A DNA stretch of 18,364 nucleotides from DASQFU01 sp035632955 (GTDB lineage Bacteria > Eisenbacteria > RBG-16-71-46): NCBI GenBank assembly GCA_035632955.1, contig DASQFU010000219.1, positions 1 to 18,364 on the forward strand, written 5' to 3'. The stretch's first letter is position 1. Each line of letters begins with the position of its first letter. The notes under the pieces were generated by a model. The model was not told the origin of the DNA. It saw only the letters and a program-made list of their open reading frames with translations, and ran no database searches. Shown here piece by piece: positions 5,886-13,628 of this stretch. The translations under genes and the position numbers were made by a program.

Positions 5886-7463
5886 ATGTCGTCGCGCGCG
5901 CGAATCTCGCCGTGGCTGCTGTGCGCCGTCGTGTTCGCGGCGGCCTACTGGATGTTCGATCTGGCCGGGCTGCGCGCCGGCGTCCCGGCGCCGCTCGACG
6001 ACACCTGGGAAGACGGCATCATCGCCCGCCTGCTGTGGCGTGGCGAATGGCTCCGCAGCCACATGCTGTACCCGCCGCTGTGGGGCCTGATCGATCCCGC
6101 CACGTGGACCATTCCGGTGCTGGTCCACGGACCGCTGTTGCCGCTGCTGCTCGCCGTGCCACTGCAGGTGCTGGGCGATCCAGCGCTGGATCACGTCGCG
6201 TGGCTGGCCGCGGCATTCGCGCTGCTGACCTCGGTCGTGCTGTTTCGTCTCGCGGCCCGCCATTTCGGAGACGCCGTGGGTGCGGCGGCGGCCGGCCTGT
6301 TCACGGTCTCGCCGGTCGTTTTAGAAGCGGTCCACCACAGCCTGTCGGTCGTTTTAGGCGCGTTCCTCGTGACCAGCGTTCTGAACCTGGTGGCGCGCGA
6401 GCGACCGCGCGGCGCCTTGGCCGGCGCGTGTGCGGGTCTTGCCTACCTCGTGCGCCCGGAGATGTTGGTGGCGCTCCCGGTCGTGTTGCTGCTGATGCGC
6501 TCGACTCGCTCGGGTGAGCGGCGCCGGTTCTTGATCGTGTTCCTGCTGTGCGGATCGTGGTGGTGGTGGCACCACGCGCGTGCGATCGGCCATCCGCTCT
6601 TCAACCTGACGAGCTACACGTTGATCGGCTACTGGGGCGATCGTCCGGAGGCGAGCGTGATGCGCGATTTTGCGCTCACGCCGGATCGCTGGCCGGCCGA
6701 GCTTGCCCGCCAGCTCCCGAACCTGTGGCGCAAGTGGCTGGAGTTCTTTCCCCACGCGGCGAAGAAGGCGCTCGAAATCCCGACCGGAACGACCGGCTGG
6801 ATGGCGGTGATCGGTCTCGTGACATGTCTGCGTGACGCGAACACCCGGCGGCTCGCCGCATGCGCGCTCGCGCTCGGGGCGATTCCGATCGCGGCCATGA
6901 CGCTGACCGTCTATCAGCGACTCTACCTCGTGCCATTCGCGCCGCTCTGGGCGCTCGGCGCGGCACTCGGCGCGCGCGCGCTGTTCGCGCGCCTGCCGGA
7001 CTGGGCGCACCGGCCGCGCGCCTGGATCGGCGCGCTGGCGCTGGCGGCGTTGCCTTCGACCGGCCCGGCTCTGGCGACGGCCACCGCGCAAGCCCGTCTG
7101 CTGGAGCGCTGGATCGCTCAGGATCGAGCGCAGCTCGCCGCGCTCGCCGCGCGCGGCGACTCGCCGCGACCCATGTTCTCGGACACGCCCGACTTCGTCG
7201 CCTGGACAACCGGGCGGCCGACGTTCTGGGTGACGCGCGCCGAGTTCGTGCGCCTCTACCCGAACGTGCCGACCCCGGTTGCAGGTGCAACGACCACGGA
7301 TTCTGATTCGACGCGGTTCGTCCGCTCCGGCGACTCCGTGCCGGGGGGTCGCAGCCCAAGCCCATCGCGGCGGCCGGCCCGGTTGCCCGGGCATCCGGGC
7401 CCGGGCGATCTGTGGTTTCACGTCGACCCACGTGATCCGGCGGCCAACCTGGACCCACCCTGA
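5886..7463 (+). CDS. GT-C membrane glycosyltransferase (family 39-like)
   Basis: This is a 525-aa polytopic inner-membrane protein with about 10-11 hydrophobic helices. The first extracytoplasmic loop after TM1 holds LDDTWEDG with D38/D39, the acidic catalytic motif of GT-C enzymes such as ArnT and PMT. WWWHHARAIGHPLFN (about 224-238) matches the usual W-x-R-N/H-x-x-x-x-G-x-P segment of the family. These enzymes move sugars from a polyprenyl-phosphate donor to a lipid, glycan or protein acceptor on the outer face. The ATG at 5886 is chosen; an in-frame GTG at 5868 would lie inside the tandem repeats. The C-terminal ~60 residues are Pro/Gly/Arg-rich. Two TTA leucine codons at 6321 and 6354 are unusual for this GC content. 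It is divergent from the deacetylase-methyltransferase pair. Confidence 0.85.
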   Translation: MSSRARISPWLLCAVVFAAAYWMFDLAGLRAGVPAPLDDTWEDGIIARLLWRGEWLRSHMLYPPLWGLIDPATWTIPVLVHGPLLPLLLAVPLQVLGDPALDHVAWLAAAFALLTSVVLFRLAARHFGDAVGAAAAGLFTVSPVVLEAVHHSLSVVLGAFLVTSVLNLVARERPRGALAGACAGLAYLVRPEMLVALPVVLLLMRSTRSGERRRFLIVFLLCGSWWWWHHARAIGHPLFNLTSYTLIGYWGDRPEASVMRDFALTPDRWPAELARQLPNLWRKWLEFFPHAAKKALEIPTGTTGWMAVIGLVTCLRDANTRRLAACALALGAIPIAAMTLTVYQRLYLVPFAPLWALGAALGARALFARLPDWAHRPRAWIGALALAALPSTGPALATATAQARLLERWIAQDRAQLAALAARGDSPRPMFSDTPDFVAWTTGRPTFWVTRAEFVRLYPNVPTPVAGATTTDSDSTRFVRSGDSVPGGRSPSPSRRPARLPGHPGPGDLWFHVDPRDPAANLDPP

Positions 7464-7570
7464 CCGCCCCATCGGTCCCGCGAACCACCGCTCTGGTCGT
7501 TTTACGGCTAACCTGGACGGCGGCGATTGCGTAATGTCCCGCGTCTCGAACCCCTCCCGACACTTCGACC

Positions 7571-7575
7571 AAGGA
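7571..7575 (+). promoter_or_regulatory. Ribosome binding site fixing the M13 start
   Basis: AAGGA lies 6 bases before the ATG at 7582. The same frame is open back to 7279, but only this start has both a good ribosome binding site and a signal peptide directly after it. Confidence 0.7.
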
Positions 7576-7581
7576 CCTCCG

Positions 7582-9612
7582 ATGCTCCGAACGTTTCGCC
7601 TGCTGGGCCTGCTCGTCCTGACGCTGTCGCTGCCGATCGGCGCCGCTGCCAAGACCAGCGGCATCAACCTCGCTTACATGGACACGACCTGTTCGCCGTG
7701 CCGCGATTTCTATCGCCATGCGAACGGCCGTTGGCTCGACACGATCGAGATCCCAGCCTCCTACACCGGCATCGGCAGCGGTCGGGAGATGTTCGACCGC
7801 AATCAGGAAACGCTCTACCGCGTGCTCGAACGCGCCGCCCAGAAGGCGCCGACCGAGAAGGATGCGACGCTGCGGAAGCTCGGGTCGCTGTACGCCGTGC
7901 TGATGGATTCGGTCCGGGCGGATCGTGAAGGGGTAGCGCCGATCGCCGCCGACCTCGAGCGCATCCGAGCCATTCAGACGAAGACGGATCTACGTCGCGA
8001 GTTCGCGCGCTTCGCCGCACTCGGTCTTCCCGCCCCGTTCACGTTCGGACCGGAGGCGGATCCGAAACAGAGCATGCAGACGATCGGCCAGATCTTCCAG
8101 GGCGGCCTCGCGCTTCCCGAGCGCGACTTCTATTTCCGCACCGACGGCAAGTCCGACACGCTGCGCCGCGACTACGTCACGTTCATGGAGCGGACGTTCC
8201 AGCTCGCGGGCGCGAAGCCCGAGCAGGCGAAGGGCAACGCCGAGCGGATCCTGCGTCTCGAGACCGCGCTCGCGGAGTCGTCACTGACGCGGGTGCAGAT
8301 GCGCGATCCGCATGCGCTCTACCACAAGATGTCGGTGAAGGAGCTCGGCGCGTTGGCTCCGGCGATCGACTGGTCCGCATTCTTCTCGGAGGCCGGAGTG
8401 CCGAGCCTCGCGAAGCCAGAGGCCCAGCTCGACGTCTCGGTGCCGGCGTTCATGCGCCAGCTCAACGCGCAGATCGAGACGGTGCCGCTCGAGACCTGGC
8501 GCGCGTATCTCGAATGGAACCTGCTGCGCGCGGCCGCGCCGTGGCTCGGGCAGAAGTTCTTCGACGAGACGTTCGCGTTTCAGTCGAAGCTGGTCGGCAC
8601 CAAGGCGCCGCAGCCACGCTGGAAACGGTCCGCGAATCTCGTCGACGCCTCGATGGGGGAAGCGCTCGGGAAGGCCTACGTGGAGACCGAGTTCCCGGCC
8701 GACTCCAAGAAGCGGATGCTCGAGATGGTGGACAATCTGCAGGCGGCGTTCCGGGAGCGGATCGCGAACCGGCCGTGGATGAGCGAGACGACGAAGAAGC
8801 AGGCGACCCGCAAGCTCGACGCGGTGATGAAGAAGATCGGCTATCCCGACACTTGGCGCGACTACTCAGCGCTCCAGGTCGATGCGAAGGCGTCGGCGGT
8901 TCAGAACCTTCGCCAGGCGCAGGAGTTCGAGCAGCGGCGTCAGCTCGCGAAGATCGGCAAGCCCGTCGACCGCACGGAATGGGGCATGTCACCGCCGACC
9001 GTGAATGCCTACTACAACCCCACGTTCAACGAGATCGTGTTCCCGGCGGGCATCCTGCAGCCGCCACGCTTCGATCCGCGCGCCGACGACGCGGTCAACT
9101 ACGGGGCGATCGGCATGGTCATCGGTCATGAGCTGACACACGGCTTCGACGACGAAGGTCGGCAGTACGACGCCGAGGGCAACCTGAAGGATTGGTGGAC
9201 CGAGGACGACGCGAAGAAGTTCGATGCGCTCGCCAAGCAGGTCGTGGAGCAGTACGACGCGTACCTGGCCGTCGACACGCTCCGCGTGAACGGCAAGCTC
9301 ACGCTCGGCGAGAACATCGCGGATCTCGGCGGACTCACGATCGCTTACGAAGCGTGGCGGCGCTCGCTCGGGGGCAAGCCCGCGCCGAAGATCGACGGCC
9401 TGACCGGCGAGCAGCGCTTCTTCCTCGGCCATGCACAGGGCTGGAGGAACAAGTGGCGGCCCGAGATCACGCGGCTCGTCGTGCTCTCCGACCCGCACTC
9501 GCCGCCCGTGTGGCGGGTGAACGGTCCGCTTGCGAAAATGGTGGAGTTCCGGCAGGCCTTCGGATGCAAGGCCGGCGATGCCATGGTCCAGGAGCCCATA
9601 CTGATCTGGTGA
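7582..9612 (+). CDS. pepO: Secreted M13 family metallopeptidase (PepO/neprilysin-like)
   Basis: This 676-aa protein is exported by a Sec signal peptide (MLRTFRLLGLLVLTLSLPIGAAA, with probable cleavage after AAA near residue 23). It would hydrolyse peptides in the periplasm or outside. The M13_N domain begins with CSPCRDFYRHANGRW, the conserved C-x-D-F-Y-x-Y-x-x-G-x-W region. The zinc site is complete: HELTH at 516-520 and GENIADLGG with E577 as third ligand and D581. NAYYNPTFNEIVFPAGILQPP, just upstream, is the family N-A-x-Y/F substrate strand. The length is typical (about 670-690). The ORF ends EPILIW, lacking the C-x-V-W cysteine found at the end of mammalian members, as is common in bacteria. 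It appears monocistronic: 118 bp separate it from the glycosyltransferase, and a strong hairpin follows. Confidence 0.95.
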   Translation: MLRTFRLLGLLVLTLSLPIGAAAKTSGINLAYMDTTCSPCRDFYRHANGRWLDTIEIPASYTGIGSGREMFDRNQETLYRVLERAAQKAPTEKDATLRKLGSLYAVLMDSVRADREGVAPIAADLERIRAIQTKTDLRREFARFAALGLPAPFTFGPEADPKQSMQTIGQIFQGGLALPERDFYFRTDGKSDTLRRDYVTFMERTFQLAGAKPEQAKGNAERILRLETALAESSLTRVQMRDPHALYHKMSVKELGALAPAIDWSAFFSEAGVPSLAKPEAQLDVSVPAFMRQLNAQIETVPLETWRAYLEWNLLRAAAPWLGQKFFDETFAFQSKLVGTKAPQPRWKRSANLVDASMGEALGKAYVETEFPADSKKRMLEMVDNLQAAFRERIANRPWMSETTKKQATRKLDAVMKKIGYPDTWRDYSALQVDAKASAVQNLRQAQEFEQRRQLAKIGKPVDRTEWGMSPPTVNAYYNPTFNEIVFPAGILQPPRFDPRADDAVNYGAIGMVIGHELTHGFDDEGRQYDAEGNLKDWWTEDDAKKFDALAKQVVEQYDAYLAVDTLRVNGKLTLGENIADLGGLTIAYEAWRRSLGGKPAPKIDGLTGEQRFFLGHAQGWRNKWRPEITRLVVLSDPHSPPVWRVNGPLAKMVEFRQAFGCKAGDAMVQEPILIW

Positions 9613-9633
9613 CGGCGCTTGCTTGAATGGGTC

Positions 9634-9674
9634 ACGCATGGTCCATGCACGACTCCCGTGCATGGACCATGCGT
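9634..9674. terminator. 18-bp perfect inverted repeat after M13 gene, nested palindromes
   Basis: ACGCATGGTCCATGCACG (9634-9651) and its exact reverse complement (9657-9674) flank a 5-base ACTCC loop, 21 bp after the peptidase stop. Each arm also contains its own palindrome, GCATGG-T-CCATGC (9636-9648) and GCATGG-A-CCATGC (9660-9672). The very stable stem would end or protect the peptidase mRNA, but the downstream TTTGTG is not a proper U-run. A paired protein-binding site or a dispersed repeat is the alternative. Confidence 0.55.
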
Positions 9675-9788
9675 TTGTGCCCTCAGTTCACCGCCTAGCA
9701 ACGTGTTCTGAAGATCAGCAAGTAGGGTTATCGTGACGTGCGCCAGACGAGCGGGCACATTCGTGCGAGCACGATCCGAGGAGCGCAC

Positions 9789-10712
9789 GTGAAAGTCGAA
9801 TCGGTGAAGCGACTCGACCAAATCGCCCGAGTGTTGTGGATCATCCTGGCGCTCAACCTGGTGGTGGCGCTCGCGAAGCTCGCCTATGGATTCCGCTCGG
9901 GAGCGATCGCGATCACGGCGGACGGCATCCACTCGTTGCTGGATGGGGCGTCGAACGTGCTGGGACTGGTGGGCGTGGCCATCGCTCGGCGGCCGCCCGA
10001 TGCCAATCATCCTTACGGTCATCGCAAATACGAAACGTTTGCGGCGCTCGGCGTGGTCGCGATGCTGCTGTTTGGCTGTCAGGGGATCGTGACGGCCGCG
10101 ATCGAGCGGCTGCGTCACCCTCGCGTTCCGGAAGTCACGGCACTGGGCTTTGCGATCCTGGGGCTGACAATCTTCATCAACCTGGTCGTCGTGATCGCGG
10201 AGCGGCGCGAAGGACGCCGGCTGCAGAGCGAGCTACTGCTCTCGGACGCCGCCCACACGGGCAGCGATGTGTACGCGAGCCTGCTGGTGCTGGTGAGTTT
10301 CGCGGCCGCCCGCTTCGGCGTTGCGTGGATGGACCTGGCCGTTGCGGGCGTGATCGTCGGATTGATCCTGCGCGCAGGCTTCCAGGTCCTCAAAGGCACG
10401 CTTTCGACGCTCTCGGACGAGCGGCGAATCGATCCACGTCTGGTGGAGACGGTGGCGATGGCGGAGCCGGGCGTGCGCGAGGTCCACAACGTGCGCTCTC
10501 GCGGCCCGAGCGACGACATCCATCTCGATCTGCACGTGCTGGTCGATCCGGAGATCCGGATCATCGATGCTCACGCGCTCAGTCATCGCGTCGAACGGCG
10601 CCTGCGCGAGCACTGGCCGGGGGTGAGCGACGTGGTCGTCCACGTCGAGCCCGCCCTCCAGAGCGAGCGCGCGCGCGTCCGTGATGGCGGGGGGTTGCGC
10701 GCCGAGGATTGA
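9789..10712 (+). CDS. Cation diffusion facilitator (zinc-type) efflux transporter
   Basis: This is a 307-aa inner-membrane proton/metal antiporter exporting divalent cations. Six hydrophobic helices span about residues 14-200. The TM2 metal site is H48 and D52 in GIHSLLDG, and the TM5 site is H156 and D160 in AAHTGSD. This His/Asp plus His/Asp set is the one usual in zinc-type CDFs; manganese CDFs typically have Asp instead of the first His. HPYGHRKYE (74-82) is the conserved TM2-TM3 loop. The C-terminal cytoplasmic domain (about 205-290) includes EVHNVRSRGPSDDIHLDLHVLV, the regulatory fold of the family. The GTG at 9789 is preceded by AGGAG at 9779-9783 with a 5-base spacer; an upstream in-frame GTG at 9738 lacks one. 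It converges on the Mn/Zn uptake operon, the opposite activity. Confidence 0.92.
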   Translation: MKVESVKRLDQIARVLWIILALNLVVALAKLAYGFRSGAIAITADGIHSLLDGASNVLGLVGVAIARRPPDANHPYGHRKYETFAALGVVAMLLFGCQGIVTAAIERLRHPRVPEVTALGFAILGLTIFINLVVVIAERREGRRLQSELLLSDAAHTGSDVYASLLVLVSFAAARFGVAWMDLAVAGVIVGLILRAGFQVLKGTLSTLSDERRIDPRLVETVAMAEPGVREVHNVRSRGPSDDIHLDLHVLVDPEIRIIDAHALSHRVERRLREHWPGVSDVVVHVEPALQSERARVRDGGGLRAED

Positions 10713-10737
10713 GCGCCCGTCGCCGTCGTCCGCCCCC

Positions 10738-11514
10738 TCACCTACGCAGCGCGAACCCAATGCCGAGGAAGAAGTCGGGCGCCGTGTCCGTCAGTCCGAT
10801 GCCAAGATGGACATCGAGCTGCCCGTTGGCTCCGAGCCCGTACGTGTAACCGTGGTGCGCGAGGTGGCTGGCGTCGCCGCCGTCCGGAAACTCCGCCGCC
10901 CATTCAAAGAATGTTCCCCAGCGTTCCGCAAATCCGCGCGCGAAGGAAACCGTCGGGAACGAGACGTCGGGCCCGCGATCGGCTTGTTCGAGCCACGCGT
11001 AGCCGACGATCCCTCCCACCGCCCATTCGTTCGGCAGATCGTGCGCCCACGTGAGGACCAGCTCGGGCGCAGTGCCCCCCGAAGCATCGGGATCGGTCGG
11101 AAACGTGACCGCAGGGATGAGCGCAAGGCCGTTGGGCGCTCCCGAAGTGCCGAGCTGCAGCTTGAGCCCGACGTAGGCTTCCCCGAGACCCGTATCGCTC
11201 GCGCCGGAGACGCGCGTGTGCACGAGGTCCGGCGCCCCGAGCCGAAGCTCGAGGCGCTTCATCAGGCCGGCGCGCAAGAGTAGCTCGGCGCCGCTCAGCG
11301 TCTCCACGTCTACAGCGGACTCGAACGTGAGGCCGCCTTCGAGCTGGAACGACCGTGGTGCGACGACGACGCTGGTCTCCGTGAAGTCGGGCCGGTCGGT
11401 CAACAATTCCTCGTCGGCCCTGACCTCTATCGCCATCACGAGCCCAGCCACCGCAACTGCAGTCGCCACTCCCCGAACGGTGAGCACCCCCACACGACCG
11501 GAACGCAATCTCAT
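10738..11514 (-). CDS. Outer-membrane beta-barrel, transporter (MetA-deg-like) family
   Basis: This encodes 258 aa. A basic N-terminus and hydrophobic segment (VATAVAVAGLVMAIEVRA, ending near residue 33) form a signal peptide. The mature part opens with LLTDRPDFTETSVVV and SFQLEGGLTFE, which strongly resemble the start of PF13557-type outer-membrane transporter-like barrels. Alternating amphipathic beta strands with G-x-G and aromatic positions run to the C-terminal GIGFALRR. It is the last gene of the Mn/Zn operon: its ATG overlaps the hydrolase stop (ATGA), and the exceptionally strong GGAGGAGGAGG (11519-11529) precedes it by 4 bases. Its position suggests it may let metal cross the outer membrane, which would be a new role for this family (inference). 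An unrelated envelope role is possible. Confidence 0.8.
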   Translation of the reverse strand: MRLRSGRVGVLTVRGVATAVAVAGLVMAIEVRADEELLTDRPDFTETSVVVAPRSFQLEGGLTFESAVDVETLSGAELLLRAGLMKRLELRLGAPDLVHTRVSGASDTGLGEAYVGLKLQLGTSGAPNGLALIPAVTFPTDPDASGGTAPELVLTWAHDLPNEWAVGGIVGYAWLEQADRGPDVSFPTVSFARGFAERWGTFFEWAAEFPDGGDASHLAHHGYTYGLGANGQLDVHLGIGLTDTAPDFFLGIGFALRR

Positions 11515-12173
11515 CGAGCCTCCTCCTCCGTGACGCCGAGCGCGCTTGCCAGCGCTTGGGCAAGGTCGCCGAGCTGCCGGTCGAAGAAATGTGTCGCGCC
11601 TTCGATGCGGATCAACTGCTTGGGCTCGGCCCAGGTCGCGAACTCGGGCTCCAGTGCTGCGATCGGCGCGACCTCGTCCTTCGTGCCCTGGACGACGAGC
11701 TTGGGCCCGGGCCAAGTGCGCAGAACCTCGAAGCTAGTGGTCCGCACCGGTGGCGCGATCAGGATCAGGCGCTCGACGTTCGGCTCCGCGGCGCCGAGCC
11801 GCGCCGCGATCCCCGATCCGAACGAGAATCCCGACAACCATCGCCGCGCGCCGGGATGACGCTTGCGCAGGAACTCGAGCGCGGCCCGCGCGTCTTCCAG
11901 CTCGCCGCGCCCGTGGTCGAACTGGCCGGCGCTCTGTCCGGCCCCACGAAAGTTGAAACGCAACACCGCCGCGCCCAGGCCGTGCAGGGTCGACGCCACG
12001 CGATGCACGACCTTGTTGTGCAACGTGCCGCCGTGGAGCGGATGCGGGTGGCACACGAGCGCGGTGACGGCAGGCGACCGCCCTTCGTGCTCCTGGAGGA
12101 GCGCCTCGAGGGGACCCGCAGGTCCCTCGATCGTGAGCGGCTGGAGGCGCGAGACCGCGGCCGGCGAGTCCAC
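11511..12173 (-). CDS. Alpha/beta hydrolase, COG2945-like
   Basis: This is a roughly 220-aa cytoplasmic serine hydrolase. CHPHPLHGGTLHNKVV (41-56) and LRFNFRGAGQSAGQFD (71-86) are hallmark sequences of the COG2945 predicted hydrolases. The catalytic triad is S117 in the nucleophile elbow GFSFG, D166 in QGTKDEVAP and H195 in GATHFF. The substrate for this group is not established; esterase or thioesterase activity is plausible. The GTG at 12173 is the most credible start because the domain begins directly after it. It has only a weak GGGGG-type ribosome binding site, and the stop of the upstream gene (12188) is 14 bp away. Its placement inside the metal operon is unexplained. Confidence 0.85.
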   Translation of the reverse strand: MDSPAAVSRLQPLTIEGPAGPLEALLQEHEGRSPAVTALVCHPHPLHGGTLHNKVVHRVASTLHGLGAAVLRFNFRGAGQSAGQFDHGRGELEDARAALEFLRKRHPGARRWLSGFSFGSGIAARLGAAEPNVERLILIAPPVRTTSFEVLRTWPGPKLVVQGTKDEVAPIAALEPEFATWAEPKQLIRIEGATHFFDRQLGDLAQALASALGVTEEEAR

Positions 12174-12187
12174 GCTGCCCCCGGACC

Positions 12188-12691
12188 TCAGCCCTTCGCG
12201 GCCTGAAAGCGCCGGCGCAGGCGTTCTGCGAGCTCGTCGTCGCTGGTCGCGAAGTTGAGCCCCGAGGGACCGTCGCCGACGGCAAGCAGGCAGCCGGACA
12301 TGATCATCCACTCCTCGAGACCGAGCGGCGTACCTTCGTTGAAGTCCTGGAAGTCGGACGTGATGCGGTGCGCGTAGGCCTCGAACTCGTCTTCCCACGT
12401 GCCGCAGAGATACAGCTCGTCGCCACCGCCGGCGCCGATGACGCCCACCGACGACGCGCGCTCCAACTCGCCGGGCGTCAGGAGTAGCACACCGCGATGC
12501 TCCCGCGCGCGAATGCCCTCGGCGCGCAGCCGGCGTCGCACTGCCGGCCACTCCGCCGGGCGCTCGGCGCCGTCGAGAATGGGGACGGCCGCGAGCTCAT
12601 AGTCGGGCAGCAGCTCGAGTCCGAGATCCACGACATCCGCCACGGTGCCCCGCACGCGACCCGCGATCACTCGTTCGCTCACGAGGCGCAC
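12188..12691 (-). CDS. Conserved-looking protein of unknown function in Mn/Zn operon
   Basis: This encodes about 167 aa (from the GTG at 12691) or 176 aa (from a TTG at 12718 overlapping the permease gene). No start has a good ribosome binding site. It has no signal peptide or membrane segment. It looks like a compact alpha/beta protein: an N-terminal half with VADVVDLGLELLPDYELAAVPIL, a mid-section YLCGTWEDEFEAYAHRITSDFQDFNEGTPLGLEEW rich in Asp/Glu/aromatics, and a C-terminal amphipathic helix DDELAERLRRRFQ. I do not recognise a family. It lies between the second permease (stop at 12693) and the hydrolase, so it is co-transcribed with the importer. The acidic mid-section is compatible with metal binding, but that is speculation. 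Confidence 0.7.
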   Translation of the reverse strand: MRLVSERVIAGRVRGTVADVVDLGLELLPDYELAAVPILDGAERPAEWPAVRRRLRAEGIRAREHRGVLLLTPGELERASSVGVIGAGGGDELYLCGTWEDEFEAYAHRITSDFQDFNEGTPLGLEEWMIMSGCLLAVGDGPSGLNFATSDDELAERLRRRFQAAKG

Positions 12692-12692
12692 T

Positions 12693-13628
12693 CTAAGCTG
12701 CGTCCGGGCTTTGGCCAACGATGGGGCCGGCCCGGCCGGCGCGCACGTCGTCTGCGAGGCGTCGCTGATGCCACGCGCGAGGGACGAGGCCGTGCGACGG
12801 CGAGAACAGGAACGCGAGCGCGAACAGCACGCCGATCACGACCGCCATCGCGCCGGCGATCGAGCAGTCGAGAGCGCGCGCCAGGCCGTAGCCGAGTGTC
12901 GCGCTCGCGACGCCGAGCCCGACTGCGATCGCGAGCATGTGACCGAGACGGTCCGTTAGCAGATACGCGGTCGCGGCCGGCCCGACGATCATCGCCACGA
13001 CCAAGATCGCTCCCACGCTCTCGAACGCCGTGACCGTCGTGATCGACGTCGCGCCCATCAGCAGGTAGTGAAACGCCGCGACCGGGATGCCGAGCGAGGC
13101 GGCGAGCTCGGGATCGAATGCGCAGATCTTGAGCTCCTTCCAGGCGAGCAGGATCCAGGTGGCGTTGAACACCAGGGCAAAGCCGAGGATCCAGAGCGCG
13201 CGCGGGCCGAGCGAGCGGCCACCGGATGTCGTCCAGGTGTCCCACGGGACGTAGGCGATCTCACCGTACAACACGCATTCCTGATCGAGGTCCACCTGGC
13301 CGGCGAACAGCGAGATCAGGATTACACCGACCGCGAACAGCCACGTGAACGTCACGCCGATGGAAGCGTCCTGCTGCAAGCGTCCCCCGCGGTGCAGCAG
13401 CTCGGTGAGCATGGCGGTCAACAGCCCCAGCGCGCTCGCGCCCAGCAGCATCGGCAGCGGCGCGCGACTGTTGGAGAGCAGGAACGCGATCGCGATCCCG
13501 GGCAACACCGCATGGCTGATGGCGTCTCCAAGCATCGCCATCCGCCGCAGCACCAGAAAGCAGCCGACGAGCGCACATGCCGCAGCCGCAACCGATGCCG
13601 TCAGGATGATCCAGAACGCCGGACTCAT
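12693..13628 (-). CDS. troD: Mn/Zn ABC transporter permease (TroD/MntD-like)
   Basis: This 311-aa inner-membrane subunit of the ABC-3 family has eight or nine hydrophobic helices. Family signatures are FLVLRRMAMLGDAISHAVLPGIA near residues 24-46, with the conserved H in ISHAVLPG, and the coupling-loop region ELKICAFDPELAASLGIP in the second half. It pairs with the larger permease encoded just upstream. Its ATG at 13628 overlaps that gene stop as ATGA (13625-13628). The C-terminal cytoplasmic tail (HQRRLADDVRAG...) is basic and has no DtxR-like domain. It forms the translocation pore for Mn(II) or Zn(II), which is driven by the TroB-like ATPase. Confidence 0.92.
   Translation of the reverse strand: MSPAFWIILTASVAAAACALVGCFLVLRRMAMLGDAISHAVLPGIAIAFLLSNSRAPLPMLLGASALGLLTAMLTELLHRGGRLQQDASIGVTFTWLFAVGVILISLFAGQVDLDQECVLYGEIAYVPWDTWTTSGGRSLGPRALWILGFALVFNATWILLAWKELKICAFDPELAASLGIPVAAFHYLLMGATSITTVTAFESVGAILVVAMIVGPAATAYLLTDRLGHMLAIAVGLGVASATLGYGLARALDCSIAGAMAVVIGVLFALAFLFSPSHGLVPRAWHQRRLADDVRAGRAGPIVGQSPDAA

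Noticed and set aside
7385..7406. Two GCCCGGGC palindromes in the 3' part of the glycosyltransferase gene
   Set aside because: They encode a Pro/Gly-rich tail, and such SmaI-like repeats are expected by base composition; no supporting context.
7464..7581. Promoter for the M13 gene near 7530 (GCGTAATGT)
   Set aside because: There is a -10-like TAATGT, but no -35 at an acceptable distance; too weak to annotate, although some promoter must lie in this gap.
9613..9788. Promoter or DtxR-type box upstream of the CDF gene
   Set aside because: A single CCTAG word and short palindrome CTGA-AGA-TCAG are present, but nothing resembling the paired TTAG/CTAA sites; no clear -10/-35.
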